Below are positions 1 to 9,360 of a stretch of DNA of 64,000 nucleotides, piece after piece. The notes under the pieces were generated by a model. It was not told the origin of the DNA. It ran no database searches and saw only the letters and a list, made by a program, of their open reading frames with translations. How positions within the stretch are numbered: position 1 is the first letter of the stretch; each line of letters opens with the position of its first letter. The DNA is from Rhodovulum sulfidophilum DSM 1374. GTDB taxonomy: Bacteria; Pseudomonadota; Alphaproteobacteria; Rhodobacterales; Rhodobacteraceae. The stretch spans positions 3,472,001-3,536,000 of the forward strand of contig NZ_CP015418.1 of NCBI RefSeq assembly GCF_001633165.1, read 5' to 3'. The position numbers and the translations under genes are program-made.

Positions 1-365
1 GAGACCTTGGCATAGTCGTCGGCAAAGCCGATGGCGCCGAAGGAAAGGGTCACGAACAGCAGCATCCAGATATAGGGATTGTCGAGCCTGCCCCAGAGCA
101 GGGTCGAGACGATCAGCCCGCCCAGGATCAGCACGCCGCCCATGGTGGGGGTGCCCGCCTTCGAGACGATATGGCCTTCGGGACCGTCCGTCCGGATCGG
201 CTGGCCGTTCCTCTGCCGTTTGCGCAAGAGGTTGATCAGCGGTCGCCCGAACAGGAAGCCGAAGAGCAGCGCCGTGAAGAACGCGCCGCCCGCCCGGAAG
301 GTGATGTAGCGGAACAGGTTGAAGACGCCACCGCCATCGGACAGGTCGGCAAGCCAGTAAAGCAT
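1..365 (-). CDS. mraY: MraY, phospho-N-acetylmuramoyl-pentapeptide transferase (N-terminal part, cut by window edge)
   Basis: Integral membrane enzyme that moves phospho-MurNAc-pentapeptide from UDP to undecaprenyl phosphate, giving lipid I. Only the first ~121 residues lie in the window. The reverse strand starts [20 protein letters not shown] and continues through [24 protein letters not shown] and [12 protein letters not shown], which are the conserved first helices and the first Asp motif (ADDYAK) of MraY. Its ATG overlaps the murF stop by one base (TAATG), so it is translationally coupled at the end of the dcw cluster seen here. The gene continues beyond base 1. Confidence 0.95.
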   Translation of the reverse strand, partial: MLYWLADLSDGGGVFNLFRYITFRAGGAFFTALLFGFLFGRPLINLLRKRQRNGQPIRTDGPEGHIVSKAGTPTMGGVLILGGLIVSTLLWGRLDNPYIWMLLFVTLSFGAIGFADDYAKV

Positions 366-1813
366 TACGAAAGTTCCTCGTCGCTGCCGGGGCCGCCTTG
401 CCCCAGCCTTTTCAGCGCGTCGACCACGACCGACACGCGGCTGCCTTTCGACCCCTTGACCAGCACCACGTCGCCGGCATCGACCAGCGAATGGACCTTG
501 GCGGCCAGGAGATCGGCTTCGTCGAACCACTGCCCGCGCCGGGACAGGGGCAGCGCGAAATAGAGCGCGCGCATCCGCGGCCCGACACAGTGAACCAGAT
601 CGACGCGCGCCATCGCGTCCAGATCGGCCAGCCCCGCATGCATTGCCTGCTCGTCGGGGCCAAGTTCCAGCATGTCGCCCAGAATGGCGATCCGCCGCCC
701 GCGCGCCACCCGGCCGAGCCCGTCGGTGGGCCGGGCCGCCGCCAGCACCTCCAGCGCGGCCGCCAGCGAGGCCGGGTTGGCGTTGAATGCGTCGTCGATC
801 ACCTCGACCGAAAGGCTTTCCTCGACCGGGTCGAGCGCGATCCTCAGCCGCGCGCCGCGCCCGCCGGGCGGTCTCCACTGGCCAAGATCGCAGGCCGCGA
901 CCACAAGATCGACGCCCAGCGCCTCGGCCACCGCCAGCACGCCCAGCGCATTACTGGCGAAATGGCGCCCCGGGGCATGGATGTTGAACAGCAGATCGCG
1001 GCCCCGGGCCTCGGCCCGCACGACCGTCGAATCGGCATGAAGATCGGCCCGAACCATCCTGAAATCGCAGCCGTCTTCCGCGCCGAAGCTGATGTCGGCC
1101 GAGGCCCGTCCGGCCGCGCCCGCGGCCAGCACCGGGGTGGTTTCCAGATCGCCCGGATAGACCGCGATGCCGCCCGGCTCCAGCCCCTCGAAGATCATGG
1201 CCTTCTCGGCGGCGATGCCCGCGAGCCCGTCGAAGGCCTCCAGATGCGCTGGCGCGATGGTGGTGATCAGCGCCACATGCGGCCGCGCCAGCCGCGCCAG
1301 CGGCGCGATCTCGCCGGGATGGTTCATGCCGATCTCGAGTACCGCGAAATCGGCCTCGCGCGGCAGCCGTGCCAGCGTCAGCGGCACGCCCCAATGGTTG
1401 TTGAAACTCGCCTCGGCGGCATGGACCCGCCCCTGCCCGGCCAGCACCGCGCGCAGCATCTCCTTGGTCGAGGTCTTGCCGACCGAGCCGGTGACCGCGA
1501 CGACCCGGGCGCTGCTGCGGGCGCGCCCGGCCCGGCCGAGCGCCTCGAGCGCTGCCAGCACATCGGGCACGATCAGCAGCGGTGCGCTCTCGTCCACACC
1601 CTCGGGCAGGCGCGAGACCAGCGCGGCGGCCGCGCCGCGCGCCAGCGCCTCGGCGACGAAATCATGGCCGTCGCGCTGGTCCTTCAGCGCCACGAACAGA
1701 TCGCCGGGTTTCAGGCTGCGGGTATCGATACTGACGCCGCTGACGGACCAGTCCCGGGTGACGCGCCCGCCGGTCGCCCCGAACGCCTCGGCCGCGGTCC
1801 AGAGCGCGCTCAT
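365..1813 (-). CDS. murF: MurF, UDP-N-acetylmuramoyl-tripeptide--D-alanyl-D-alanine ligase
   Basis: Cytoplasmic ATP-dependent ligase that adds D-Ala-D-Ala to the UDP-MurNAc tripeptide. 482 residues, normal for the family. The Mur ligase P-loop is [13 protein letters not shown] at about residues 108-119; [14 protein letters not shown] and [10 protein letters not shown] are the MurF-type central-domain motifs, and [11 protein letters not shown] and ILGDMLELG mark the C-terminal domain. The ATG overlaps the end of murE (ATGA) and the stop overlaps the mraY start, so this is a tightly coupled operon member. Confidence 0.96.
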   Translation of the reverse strand: MSALWTAAEAFGATGGRVTRDWSVSGVSIDTRSLKPGDLFVALKDQRDGHDFVAEALARGAAAALVSRLPEGVDESAPLLIVPDVLAALEALGRAGRARSSARVVAVTGSVGKTSTKEMLRAVLAGQGRVHAAEASFNNHWGVPLTLARLPREADFAVLEIGMNHPGEIAPLARLARPHVALITTIAPAHLEAFDGLAGIAAEKAMIFEGLEPGGIAVYPGDLETTPVLAAGAAGRASADISFGAEDGCDFRMVRADLHADSTVVRAEARGRDLLFNIHAPGRHFASNALGVLAVAEALGVDLVVAACDLGQWRPPGGRGARLRIALDPVEESLSVEVIDDAFNANPASLAAALEVLAAARPTDGLGRVARGRRIAILGDMLELGPDEQAMHAGLADLDAMARVDLVHCVGPRMRALYFALPLSRRGQWFDEADLLAAKVHSLVDAGDVVLVKGSKGSRVSVVVDALKRLGQGGPGSDEELS

Positions 1814-3297
1814 GCCAGCCGCCCGTCAAGCGCCGCGACCGCGACGCTGGCCTGTTCGGCATCGTCGAAGGGATAGACCGCGTCACCGACGATCTGGCCG
1901 GTCTCATGCCCCTTGCCCGCGATCAGGAGCGCATCGCCCTTCTCCAGCGCATCGACCCCGCGTAGGATCGCCTCGGCACGGTCGCCGACCTCGATCGCCT
2001 CGGCGCAGCCCTGCAGTATTTCCGCACGGATTGCCGCTGGGTCCTCGGATCTGGGGTTGTCATCCGTCACGATCACGACATCGGCATGCTCGCTGGCCAC
2101 CTGCCCCATCAGCGGCCGCTTGCCCCGGTCGCGGTCGCCGCCCGCCCCGAAGACGACCACGATCCGGCCCATCACATGGGGCCTCAGCGAAGCGATGGCC
2201 GCCGCCAGCGCGCCCGGCTTGTGCGAATAGTCGACGAAGACCGTGGCGCCATTGGCCCGGGTCGCGGCCAACTCCATCCGGCCGCGCACGGTGGCAAGCT
2301 CTGGCAGGGCCGCGAAGACCTGCCCGGGCGCCTCGCCCGCGGCGATGACCAGCCCGGCGGCCGCCAGCACGTTCTCGGCCTGGAAACCGCCGATCAGGTC
2401 GAGCCGGATCTGCTGCGACCGGCCCTCCCAGGCAAAGCGCAGATCCTGGCCGGTGGCGTCGTAGCGCTGCGCCAGGATGCGCAGATCCGCCTCTTCGGAG
2501 CGGCCGACGGTCAGGATGGTCTGTCCGCGCGCACGGGCATGTCCCAGCATCTGCGCGCCGCGCGCATCGTCGATATTGATCACCGCGGTGCCGTCCTCGG
2601 GCAGCACCCGGTCGAAGAGCCCGGCCTTGGCCGCGAAATAGTCCTCGAACCCGGCATGGTAATCGAGATGGTCCTGGCTGAAATTGGTGAAGGCGGCAGC
2701 CTTCAGCGCCACCCCGTCCAGCCGCCGCTGGTCGAGCCCGTGGCTCGAGGCCTCCATCGCCGCATGGGTCACGCCCGCCTGCGCCATCTCGGCCAGCAGC
2801 CGGTGCAGCGTAAGCGGTTCGGGCGTGGTATGCGCCAGCGGCGCCTCATAGGCGCCCTGCACACCCATCGTGCCGAGATTGCAGGCCGCATGTCCCAGCC
2901 CGGCCCAGATCTGCCGGGTGAAATTTGCGACCGAGGTCTTGCCCGCGGTGCCGGTGACCGCGACCATGGTTGCGGGCTGGGCCCCGTAAAACAGCGCCGC
3001 CGCCCCCGCCAGCGCCTGACGCGGATCCTCGGCCACCACCAGCGCGGCTTCGCTGCCGGCCAGCGCCTCGGCGGCGATCCGCGCGCCCGCGCGGTCGGTC
3101 AGAACCGCCGCCGCCCCCATCCGCAGCGCGAAGAGCACGAATTCGGCGCCATGCGCCCGCGTCCCCGGCATCGCCGCGAAGAGATGGCCCGGTTTCGTCT
3201 GGCGGCTGTCGACCGACAGCCCGGTGATATGCGTGTTGCGCCCGCCCTGGGCGGTGAGCCCAAGATCTCCGAGCGTCGTTTCGGTCCGGATTGTCAT
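1810..3297 (-). CDS. murE: MurE, UDP-N-acetylmuramoyl-L-alanyl-D-glutamate--2,6-diaminopimelate ligase
   Basis: Adds the third amino acid to the peptidoglycan precursor. 495 residues. The P-loop is VTGTAGKTSVAN near residues 114-125; MEASSHGL and NFSQDHLDYH are typical MurE motifs. The substrate-selecting motif DNPR is present at about residues 413-416 (VTDDNPRSEDP), which in this family goes with meso-diaminopimelate rather than lysine, as expected for a Gram-negative. Lies 14 bases after ftsI and overlaps murF by four bases. Confidence 0.96.
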   Translation of the reverse strand: MTIRTETTLGDLGLTAQGGRNTHITGLSVDSRQTKPGHLFAAMPGTRAHGAEFVLFALRMGAAAVLTDRAGARIAAEALAGSEAALVVAEDPRQALAGAAALFYGAQPATMVAVTGTAGKTSVANFTRQIWAGLGHAACNLGTMGVQGAYEAPLAHTTPEPLTLHRLLAEMAQAGVTHAAMEASSHGLDQRRLDGVALKAAAFTNFSQDHLDYHAGFEDYFAAKAGLFDRVLPEDGTAVINIDDARGAQMLGHARARGQTILTVGRSEEADLRILAQRYDATGQDLRFAWEGRSQQIRLDLIGGFQAENVLAAAGLVIAAGEAPGQVFAALPELATVRGRMELAATRANGATVFVDYSHKPGALAAAIASLRPHVMGRIVVVFGAGGDRDRGKRPLMGQVASEHADVVIVTDDNPRSEDPAAIRAEILQGCAEAIEVGDRAEAILRGVDALEKGDALLIAGKGHETGQIVGDAVYPFDDAEQASVAVAALDGRLA

Positions 3298-3311
3298 GAT
3301 CTCCGCGCCCC

Positions 3312-5090
3312 TCAGTTCGCGGTCAGTGTTACCCCGAAGCCCGGCGCCTGTTCAATCTCCGGCCGGAGCCCCAGAAGCGGCGCGGCGCGCCGGATGATTT
3401 CGGCGGCGACCGGCACCGCGGTCCAGCCCGCGGTGCGGCGCGGTTTGGGACCGGTGGTGTCCTGGGGCTCGTCGAGGGTGACGATCAGCACATATTGCGG
3501 CGCCTCGGCCGGGAACATGCTGGCAAAGGTCGCGATCACCTTCTTGTCGTAATAGCCGCCGGTGGGCTTCGGCTTGTCGGCGGTGCCGGTCTTGCCGCCC
3601 ACCCGATAGCCCGGCACCTCGCCGAAGGAGGCGGTGCCATGCACCACCACCTCGCGCAGCATCTTGCGGATCTGGCGCGAGGTTTCCTCGGAAATCACCC
3701 GCTCGCCCAGCCTGCCGCCGCCCGCCCGCAGCGTCGGACGCACCAGACGACCGCCATTGGCGATGGTGGAATAGGCCGCGGCCAGGTTCAGCGGGCTGGT
3801 GGACACCCCGTGGCCATAGGAAATCGTCATCGTCGACAGCTCGCTCCAGTTCGCGGGCAGCAGCGGCTTGGCCCCGGCCGCCTCGACCAGCTCCACCGGC
3901 GACGGGTCCAAAAGCCCGAGGCGGCTGAGGAAAGCCCGCTGACGCTCTCCGCCGATCCGCTGGGCGATCCGGGCGGTGCCGATATTCGAGCTTTTCACCA
4001 GCACCGTCGTCACCGACAGGCTCGAGCCGTAATTGTGGAAATCATGGATCCGGAACCGGCCCCAGACCAGCGGTCCCTTGGTGTCGATCATGGTATTCGG
4101 GGTGACGATGCCCTCTTCAAGCGCCTGCGACAGGGTCAGGGTCTTGAAGGTCGAGCCGAGCTCGTAGACCCCCTGCACCGCACGGTTGAACAGCGGGCTG
4201 TCGGACGGGTCGCCCTTGACCAGCTGGCGCGGACGCTCGTTCGGGTCGAAATCGGGCAGCGAGACCATCGACAGGATCTCGCCGCTATGCACATCCATCA
4301 GGATTGCGGCCGCGCCCTTGGCGTTCATCAGCTTCATGCCGCCGGCCAGAACCCGCTCGACCGCGGCCTGCACCGTCAGATCCAGCGACAGCCGGAGCGG
4401 CTGGCCGCCATTGGCCGGATCGCGCAGATAATCGTCGAAATACCTTTCGACCCCCGCCACGCCGATCACCTCGGCCGACTGCACGCCCTCGCGGCCGAAC
4501 CCGGCCCCCCCGAGAATATGCGCGGCCAGCGCCCCGTTGGGATAGAGCCGCATCTCGCGCGGGCCGAAGCTGAGGCCCGGATCGCCGATATCATGCACCA
4601 GCTGCATCTGCTCGGGGCTGATCTTCTTCTTGATCCAGACGAATTTGCGGCTGCCGGTGAAATCCTTCACCATCCGCGCCTCGTCGAGATCGGGGAAGAT
4701 CCGGGCCAGTTCGCGCGCCACCGCCTTCGGGTCGATCATCAGCGGCGGCTGGGCATAAAGCGAATGGGTGGCGAGATTGGTCGCGAGGATATTGCCGTTC
4801 CGGTCGACGATATCGGCCCGCTGCGCCACGATCGAGGCGCCCGGGGCGGTCGCGCGCGGCTCGGAGGGGACCGATCCCGCCAGCAGCCCCATCCGCACGC
4901 CGACCACCGCGAAGGCCGCGCAGAACACCACGCCCAGCACCAGCAGCCGCCCCTCGGCCCGGACCCGGGCCTGATCGCGCATCTTCTCGTGGCGCAGGCG
5001 CTTGTTCTCGCGCTCGATGGCATCGGGATTCTCGCCCTTGGCGCGGGCCTCGAGAATGCGGGCCAGCGGGCGCAACGGCGTCCGGATCAT
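3312..5090 (-). CDS. ftsI: FtsI/PBP3, septal peptidoglycan transpeptidase
   Basis: Division-specific class B penicillin-binding protein. 592 residues: a cytoplasmic basic N terminus, one membrane anchor at about 48-70 (LLVLGVVFCAAFAVVGV), a dimerisation domain starting RADIVDRNGNILATN, then the transpeptidase domain. The three active-site motifs are visible: STFK (about 313-316, nucleophile Ser313), SSN (about 367-369) and KTGT (about 500-503). It overlaps ftsL upstream by four bases and is followed by murE. Confidence 0.95.
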   Translation of the reverse strand: MIRTPLRPLARILEARAKGENPDAIERENKRLRHEKMRDQARVRAEGRLLVLGVVFCAAFAVVGVRMGLLAGSVPSEPRATAPGASIVAQRADIVDRNGNILATNLATHSLYAQPPLMIDPKAVARELARIFPDLDEARMVKDFTGSRKFVWIKKKISPEQMQLVHDIGDPGLSFGPREMRLYPNGALAAHILGGAGFGREGVQSAEVIGVAGVERYFDDYLRDPANGGQPLRLSLDLTVQAAVERVLAGGMKLMNAKGAAAILMDVHSGEILSMVSLPDFDPNERPRQLVKGDPSDSPLFNRAVQGVYELGSTFKTLTLSQALEEGIVTPNTMIDTKGPLVWGRFRIHDFHNYGSSLSVTTVLVKSSNIGTARIAQRIGGERQRAFLSRLGLLDPSPVELVEAAGAKPLLPANWSELSTMTISYGHGVSTSPLNLAAAYSTIANGGRLVRPTLRAGGGRLGERVISEETSRQIRKMLREVVVHGTASFGEVPGYRVGGKTGTADKPKPTGGYYDKKVIATFASMFPAEAPQYVLIVTLDEPQDTTGPKPRRTAGWTAVPVAAEIIRRAAPLLGLRPEIEQAPGFGVTLTAN

Positions 5091-5551
5091 TGCCCGGCCT
5101 CCGCATCCTGCGCGCCCTGCGCGTCAAGCGCCTCGGGCACGGCCGGGGCCGCGGCGGCATCCTCGACGGGCAAGGTCGGCGCGGCGGTCTGGGCCGGGCG
5201 GTCGGCTTCGGCCATGATCTCCTGGAAAAGCTCGTCGGGCAGCACGATGTCTGGCAGCACCATCTCGGGATAGGAGACCTGATCGATCTGGCCGAACTGT
5301 TCGGGCGCGAGCGGACCGAGCCCGAGCCGGTCGTAATTCAGCGCAGCCAGCTCGCGCAGCCGTTCGGGACGGTTCAGATAGGCCCATTCGGCATTCTGCA
5401 TGGCCAGTTGCTCGCGCAGCGACCCGATCGCGCGGTTCAGACGCTGGACATTGTCGAGCGCCGCCTGGGTCCGGTAATTCTCGCGATAGGCCCAGAAGGC
5501 CAGCGCCATCACCGCCATCGCCGTCAGGACATAGACGAGGCTGCGCATCAA
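5087..5551 (-). CDS. ftsL: FtsL-like bitopic division protein
   Basis: 154 residues. One membrane segment near the N terminus ([18 protein letters not shown], about 5-22) is followed by a heptad-rich periplasmic helix ([20 protein letters not shown]) and [10 protein letters not shown], the layout and ending motif of FtsL/LppA-type proteins. The tail from about residue 110 is Ala/Pro/Glu-rich and low complexity. Position between rsmH and ftsI, with four-base overlaps on both sides, supports the call more than sequence similarity, which is weak in this family. It should act with FtsQ and FtsB at the septum. Confidence 0.85.
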   Translation of the reverse strand: MMRSLVYVLTAMAVMALAFWAYRENYRTQAALDNVQRLNRAIGSLREQLAMQNAEWAYLNRPERLRELAALNYDRLGLGPLAPEQFGQIDQVSYPEMVLPDIVLPDELFQEIMAEADRPAQTAAPTLPVEDAAAAPAVPEALDAQGAQDAEAGQ

Positions 5552-6543
5552 TCCTCCATGATCTTCGGCAGCCCCAGACGGGCGCGGTCCACGGGTCCGG
5601 CGGGCTCGCCGGTGCGGATCGCGACCCTCAGCTTGGCCGAGCGCGCGCGCGGGTTCGCCTCGAGCTCGACCGGGTCGGGCGCCACGGCGCGCCGGGTGAC
5701 AAGCTCGAAACGGGCCGGATCGGGCCGGGCTTCGGGCGCATAGCGACTGCCGCCCGCGGCCTGTCCGGACCGGACCTGCAGGTACCGCTTGACGATCCGG
5801 TCTTCAAGGGAATGGAAGGTGACGACGGCCAGCTTTCCGCCGGGTTTCAGCGCCCGCTCGGCGGCTTCCAGCCCACGGACCAGCTCGCCCAGCTCGTCAT
5901 TGACCGCGATCCGGATCGCCTGAAAGCTGCGGGTCGCGGGATGGGTCTGTCCCGGACGGTGCGGCGGCAGGCAGCGCGCCACCACCTCGGCCAGCTGCGC
6001 CGTGGTCACGATGGGCGCGATCGCACGTGCCTTGACGATGGCCCGCGCGATCCGGCGCGAGGCGCGTTCCTCGCCGTAATGAAACAGGATGTCGGCCAGG
6101 GCCGTGTCGGAGGCGGAGGCAACCAGATCGGCGGCCGAGGGCCCCTCGGCGCCCATCCGCATGTCGAGCGGGCCGTCCTTGGCAAAGGAGAACCCGCGCT
6201 CGGCCTGGTCGAGCTGCATCGAGGACACGCCAAGATCCAGCACCACCCCGTCGAGCGGGGCCTCGGCATGGCGGTCGAGCTCGGAGAAGACGCCCTCGAC
6301 AAGCTGCAGCCGGTCGCCCCAGCCCGCGGACCAGGAGGCGGCCAGATCGGCGACGCTGGGGTCGCGATCGACCCCGATCACCCGGTCGGCCCCGGCCTCC
6401 AGCAGCCCGCGGCTGTAGCCGCCCGCGCCGAAGGTGCCGTCAAGCCAGAGCCCCGAGACCGGCGCCACCGCCTCGAGCAGGGGGCGCAGCAGGACCGGGA
6501 TATGCGGCGGCTCGGCGGGGGCGGAATTGTCCGCGGCAGTCAT
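5548..6543 (-). CDS. rsmH: RsmH (MraW), 16S rRNA C1402 N4-methyltransferase
   Basis: SAM-dependent methyltransferase of the small-subunit rRNA P-site residue C1402. 331 residues. Starts with [13 protein letters not shown]; the SAM-binding motif is [15 protein letters not shown] at about 34-48; [15 protein letters not shown] and [15 protein letters not shown] are signature motifs of the family, with [12 protein letters not shown] near the C terminus. The stop overlaps ftsL by four bases and it lies three bases after mraZ. Confidence 0.96.
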   Translation of the reverse strand: MTAADNSAPAEPPHIPVLLRPLLEAVAPVSGLWLDGTFGAGGYSRGLLEAGADRVIGVDRDPSVADLAASWSAGWGDRLQLVEGVFSELDRHAEAPLDGVVLDLGVSSMQLDQAERGFSFAKDGPLDMRMGAEGPSAADLVASASDTALADILFHYGEERASRRIARAIVKARAIAPIVTTAQLAEVVARCLPPHRPGQTHPATRSFQAIRIAVNDELGELVRGLEAAERALKPGGKLAVVTFHSLEDRIVKRYLQVRSGQAAGGSRYAPEARPDPARFELVTRRAVAPDPVELEANPRARSAKLRVAIRTGEPAGPVDRARLGLPKIMED

Positions 6544-6546
6544 GGC

Positions 6547-7065
6547 CTAGCCGTCCCTGGCGGGTTCGGCGACGGCACCGTCGAGGAAGCTCAGCGGATC
6601 GACATCGTCGGGCAGTTCGTCGAGCCAGGCCTCGGTCTTGGCCAGTTCCTCGGTCTCGTAGGTTTCCGGCTTCCAGATCTGGAAGGTATCGCCCGAGGCG
6701 ATGAAGAAGGCCTCGCCCTCGAGCCCGATCTTGTCGCGCAGTTTCTGCGGCAGGGTCAGCCGGCCGTCATTGTCGACCTCGGTCGGATGCGACTGGCCGT
6801 GGAACATCCGTTCCAGCATCCGCCGCTGCATCGAGCCGCGCGGCAGCGCCGCGATCTTCTCGTCGACCTCGTCGATGGCCTCGATGGTATAGCATTCCAG
6901 ATATTTGCGGCGATGGTCGCCATAGACGATCACCAGCTGCGGGCGGAGCCCCTCGGTCCAGTCCGGATCGCAAGCTTCGAGCACACGGCGGAACAGGGCC
7001 GGGATCGAGACCCTGCCCTTGGCATCCACCTTGTGCTGGCTTTCGCCTCTGAACCTGCGCGCCAC
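6547..7065 (-). CDS. mraZ: MraZ, AbrB-like regulator of the division/cell-wall cluster
   Basis: First gene of the dcw operon and, in other bacteria, a DNA-binding autorepressor of it. 172 residues with the two tandem MraZ domains: HKVDAKGRVSIPALFR near the N terminus and TEVDNDGRLTLPQKLRD in the second half, both ending in the AbrB-like swapped-hairpin pattern. I place the start at a GTG (MARRFRGESQHKVD) because AGGAG sits ten bases upstream and the family begins here. The C terminus (about 140-172) is an acidic family extension. Confidence 0.93.
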   Translation of the reverse strand: MARRFRGESQHKVDAKGRVSIPALFRRVLEACDPDWTEGLRPQLVIVYGDHRRKYLECYTIEAIDEVDEKIAALPRGSMQRRMLERMFHGQSHPTEVDNDGRLTLPQKLRDKIGLEGEAFFIASGDTFQIWKPETYETEELAKTEAWLDELPDDVDPLSFLDGAVAEPARDG

Positions 7066-7608
7066 CTGCCCGACGCTCCTTTACCCTCACCGCCTGCGAC
7101 AATGACCGATCTCGCGGCCGCTCCGACGAAAACGGCGGACTGAGCTGCTGCCACTGCCCAATCCGCCGCCCTCGTCCCGTTCCGGGTTGCCCGGCTGCGC
7201 GCACCACCTGGGGGATGTCTGCTCGCTCGCGCGCCGGATCTTTTATGGAGGCAGTGGCGGGTGCCTGTATGAAACCGTTTCTTGGTCTTTCGGGGTCTCT
7301 TCGTGCGCCCCTTGATCCGTTCGACCGCCATCGCCTTCTGGAACTCTTATGGCATGGGAATTCATGGAGATCAACTGAATTTGGCGGGAATGTGTTGAAG
7401 AAAGCACGCCCCCAAGGCAGAAACACGCCCAGAAATTGGCACCGAGTCCGGCCTGCATATACCTCAAATTGAGCCTTCGGCCGCAACGACTCCCACATAT
7501 CGTAGTTAACAACCCCAACGCAGCCTATGCGTGTCCCCAAGAAAAAAATCACGAATAGCGTGTGGGGACCATAGAGGCGTGAGCGGATGCCCTCCCCCTG
7601 AAACCGAC
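7066..7608 (-). promoter_or_regulatory. Long leader and promoter region of the mraZ operon (possible UpsM-type sRNA source)
   Basis: About 540 bases upstream of mraZ without a convincing coding frame. It holds several TGGG motifs on the minus strand, a GTCCCCA/TGGGGAC inverted repeat (7533-7539 with 7563-7569), and a good ribosome site (AAAGGAG) just before mraZ. From memory, in Rhodobacter sphaeroides the mraZ 5' UTR yields an abundant sRNA called UpsM; the same arrangement here makes that plausible, but I cannot place the RNA ends or the promoter exactly. Confidence 0.45.
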
Positions 7609-7641
7609 AAAAATGGCTCCGAATCAAGGATCCGGAGCCAT
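7608..7641 (-). terminator. Rho-independent terminator of mrp
   Basis: Nine-base perfect stem ATGGCTCCG / CGGAGCCAT (7613-7621 with 7633-7641), an 11-base loop, and a T5 run on the minus strand at 7613-7609. It follows mrp by about 70 bases and separates it from the mraZ leader. Confidence 0.9.
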
Positions 7642-7711
7642 ATAACCAAAGAAGACCATGAATTCCCGTGAGCGCGGCGGCAGGACCATCCCTGCCCACC
7701 TCATGCGCGGT

Positions 7712-8782
7712 TCAGGCCATGCCGCCGCCGATCAGCCGACCGGCGATCTGGGCATAGGCCTCGGCCATCGCCCCCTCGCCCAGCGCCACCGGACGCCCGG
7801 CATCGCCCGCCTCCCGCACCTCGAGCGCCAGCGGCAGCGCGCCGAGGAAGGGCACACCCAGCTTCCGCGCCTCGGCCTCGACCCCACCATGACCGAAGAT
7901 ATGCGCTTCATGCCCGCAATTCGGACAGATATAGGTGGACATGTTCTCGATCAGCCCCAGCACCGGGGCCTGCAGCTTCGCGAACATGTCGAGCGCCTTG
8001 CGCGCATCCAGCAGCGCTACGTCCTGCGGCGTCGAGACCACGAGGGCACCGGTCAGCTGCGTCCGCTGGCACAGCGTCAGCTGGATGTCGCCCGTGCCCG
8101 GCGGCAGATCGACCACCAGCACATCGAGCCGCCCCCAATTGACCTGGCCCAACAATTGCTGAAGCGCGCCCATCAGCATCGGGCCGCGCCAGACCACCGC
8201 CTCGTCCTCCTTCAGCAACAGGCCGATCGACATCATCGCCACGCCATGCACCGAGACCGGCTCGATGATCTTGCCGTCGGGCGAGGCCGGGCGGCGGGTC
8301 GCGCCCATCATCCGCGGCAGCGACGGACCGTAGATATCGGCATCGAGCAGCCCGACCCGGCGCCCCTGACGCGCCAGCGCCACTGCCAGGTTGCTGGCCA
8401 CCGTCGACTTGCCGACGCCGCCCTTGCCCGAGGCCACCGCCAGGATGCGGTCGACGCCCGAAGGATTGCGCGGACCATCGTCGGGGGTGGGGTGGCGACC
8501 GATCCGGGGCCCGGGCTGCGGCGCCGCAGCCGCCCCGCCATGCGCGGTCAGCACGACCGACGCCTGCGCCACGCCCGGAACGGCCTCGACCGCGGCCTGG
8601 GCGGCCGCCCGCACCGGCTCCATCGCCCGGGCGGCCTCGGCCGTCTCGGCCTCGATCACGAAACGAACCGTTTCGCCGTCGACGGACAGCGCGCGGACCA
8701 GATCGCGCGAGACCAGATCGCCGCCGCCCGGCACCGCGATTCGGGACAGTTCGGCTAAAATCACATCATTGGAAAGAGGCAT
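7712..8782 (-). CDS. mrp: Mrp/ApbC, P-loop Fe-S cluster carrier
   Basis: Cytoplasmic scaffold/carrier ATPase that loads Fe-S clusters onto target proteins. 356 residues. The N-terminal ~85 residues are a MIP18/DUF59-type domain (DLVSRDLVRALSVDGETVRFVIE). The deviant Walker A is SGKGGVGKST at about 118-127, the switch motif is VVDLPPGTGD at about 223-232, and the cluster-binding CPNC pair is at about 286-289 (YICPNCGHEAHIFG). Monocistronic, with its own terminator. Confidence 0.94.
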   Translation of the reverse strand: MPLSNDVILAELSRIAVPGGGDLVSRDLVRALSVDGETVRFVIEAETAEAARAMEPVRAAAQAAVEAVPGVAQASVVLTAHGGAAAAPQPGPRIGRHPTPDDGPRNPSGVDRILAVASGKGGVGKSTVASNLAVALARQGRRVGLLDADIYGPSLPRMMGATRRPASPDGKIIEPVSVHGVAMMSIGLLLKEDEAVVWRGPMLMGALQQLLGQVNWGRLDVLVVDLPPGTGDIQLTLCQRTQLTGALVVSTPQDVALLDARKALDMFAKLQAPVLGLIENMSTYICPNCGHEAHIFGHGGVEAEARKLGVPFLGALPLALEVREAGDAGRPVALGEGAMAEAYAQIAGRLIGGGMA

Positions 8783-8952
8783 CAGAGACTCCGTTTCACG
8801 CGAGACCTGCCCTCTTACTTGGCCGGATCCCCCGAAAGGGCAAGAGTCGTTTCCACCCTGCCCGTTCCTGCGCCATTCCGGCAGAACCCGCCCAAAACTA
8901 TGTCAGAATGACTTATGCAGTTTCCGCATGGCAGCAATTCGACCGCAAGCCA

Positions 8953-8980
8953 TTGTGCAACTGCAGCAAAGGCGTATTTA
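8953..8980 (+). promoter_or_regulatory. Candidate promoter of the sRNA array
   Basis: TTGTGC (8953-8958), 16 bases, TATTTA (8975-8980), just upstream of the first hairpin. Looks like a housekeeping promoter; I do not see a clear heat-shock sigma pattern, which is what drives the Rhodobacter homologues as I recall. Confidence 0.45.
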
Positions 8981-8984
8981 TAGG

Positions 8985-9230
8985 ACCAACGGCGCGGGCG
9001 GGACGCACCGGCATCGACCGACGTCCCACCGCCCAGAGAAAGGAAACCCCTCCTCCTCCCTGGGTTTCCTCATCTCGCGGCGGCACCTACCTCCTCCCAG
9101 GTGCCGCCGCATTTTTCATACGGGACCTCGGTCCCACCGGAATACGGCAGTCTGTCTCCTCCTCCCTGACACTGCCGTTGTGCAGAACGGCGGCGCCCTC
9201 TCCTCCCTGGCGTCGCCGTTTCTCTTTTCC
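8985..9230 (+). ncRNA. CcsR-like (cuckoo RNA) array: four hairpins with CCTCCTCCC loops
   Basis: A 5' hairpin (8996-9034) is followed by four stem-loops, each exposing an anti-Shine-Dalgarno loop. H1 is 9043-9068 (stem GAAACCC/GGGTTTC; motif 9052-9060). H2 is 9077-9110 (12-bp stem GCGGCGGCACCT; motif 9090-9098; then T5, terminator-like). H3 is 9144-9178 (stem ACGGCAGT plus inner GTC/GAC; motif 9158-9166). H4 is 9186-9220 (12 bp with one G-U; loop CTCTCCTCCC, then TCTCTTTT). A tandem series of hairpins with CCUCCUCCC loops is the hallmark of the Rhodobacter CcsR1-4 sRNAs (C1 metabolism and oxidative-stress control). Unlike the Rhodobacter locus, no DUF1127 gene fits between the promoter and H1. 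RNA ends are inferred. Confidence 0.85.
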
Positions 9231-9360
9231 GGGGGAGCCCAGCAGACAGATCCGCCCACAGGTACCGATCAGGCCCCGGCCCAAGCCCTTCGCAGCCGCA
9301 TGCCGCAACGGCCCCGGCCAAGCGGCGGCGCACAGACATCGAATCGCCTGCCGTCAGTTT

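Noticed and set aside
7141..7500. MraZ boxes with the regular TGGGN-N5 spacing known from E. coli
   Set aside because: TGGG motifs are there but their spacing is irregular; not enough to call a box array.
8908..9042. DUF1127 host gene of the sRNA array
   Set aside because: The open frame here has none of the Arg/Leu-rich DUF1127 pattern and only about 60 bases separate promoter and first hairpin.
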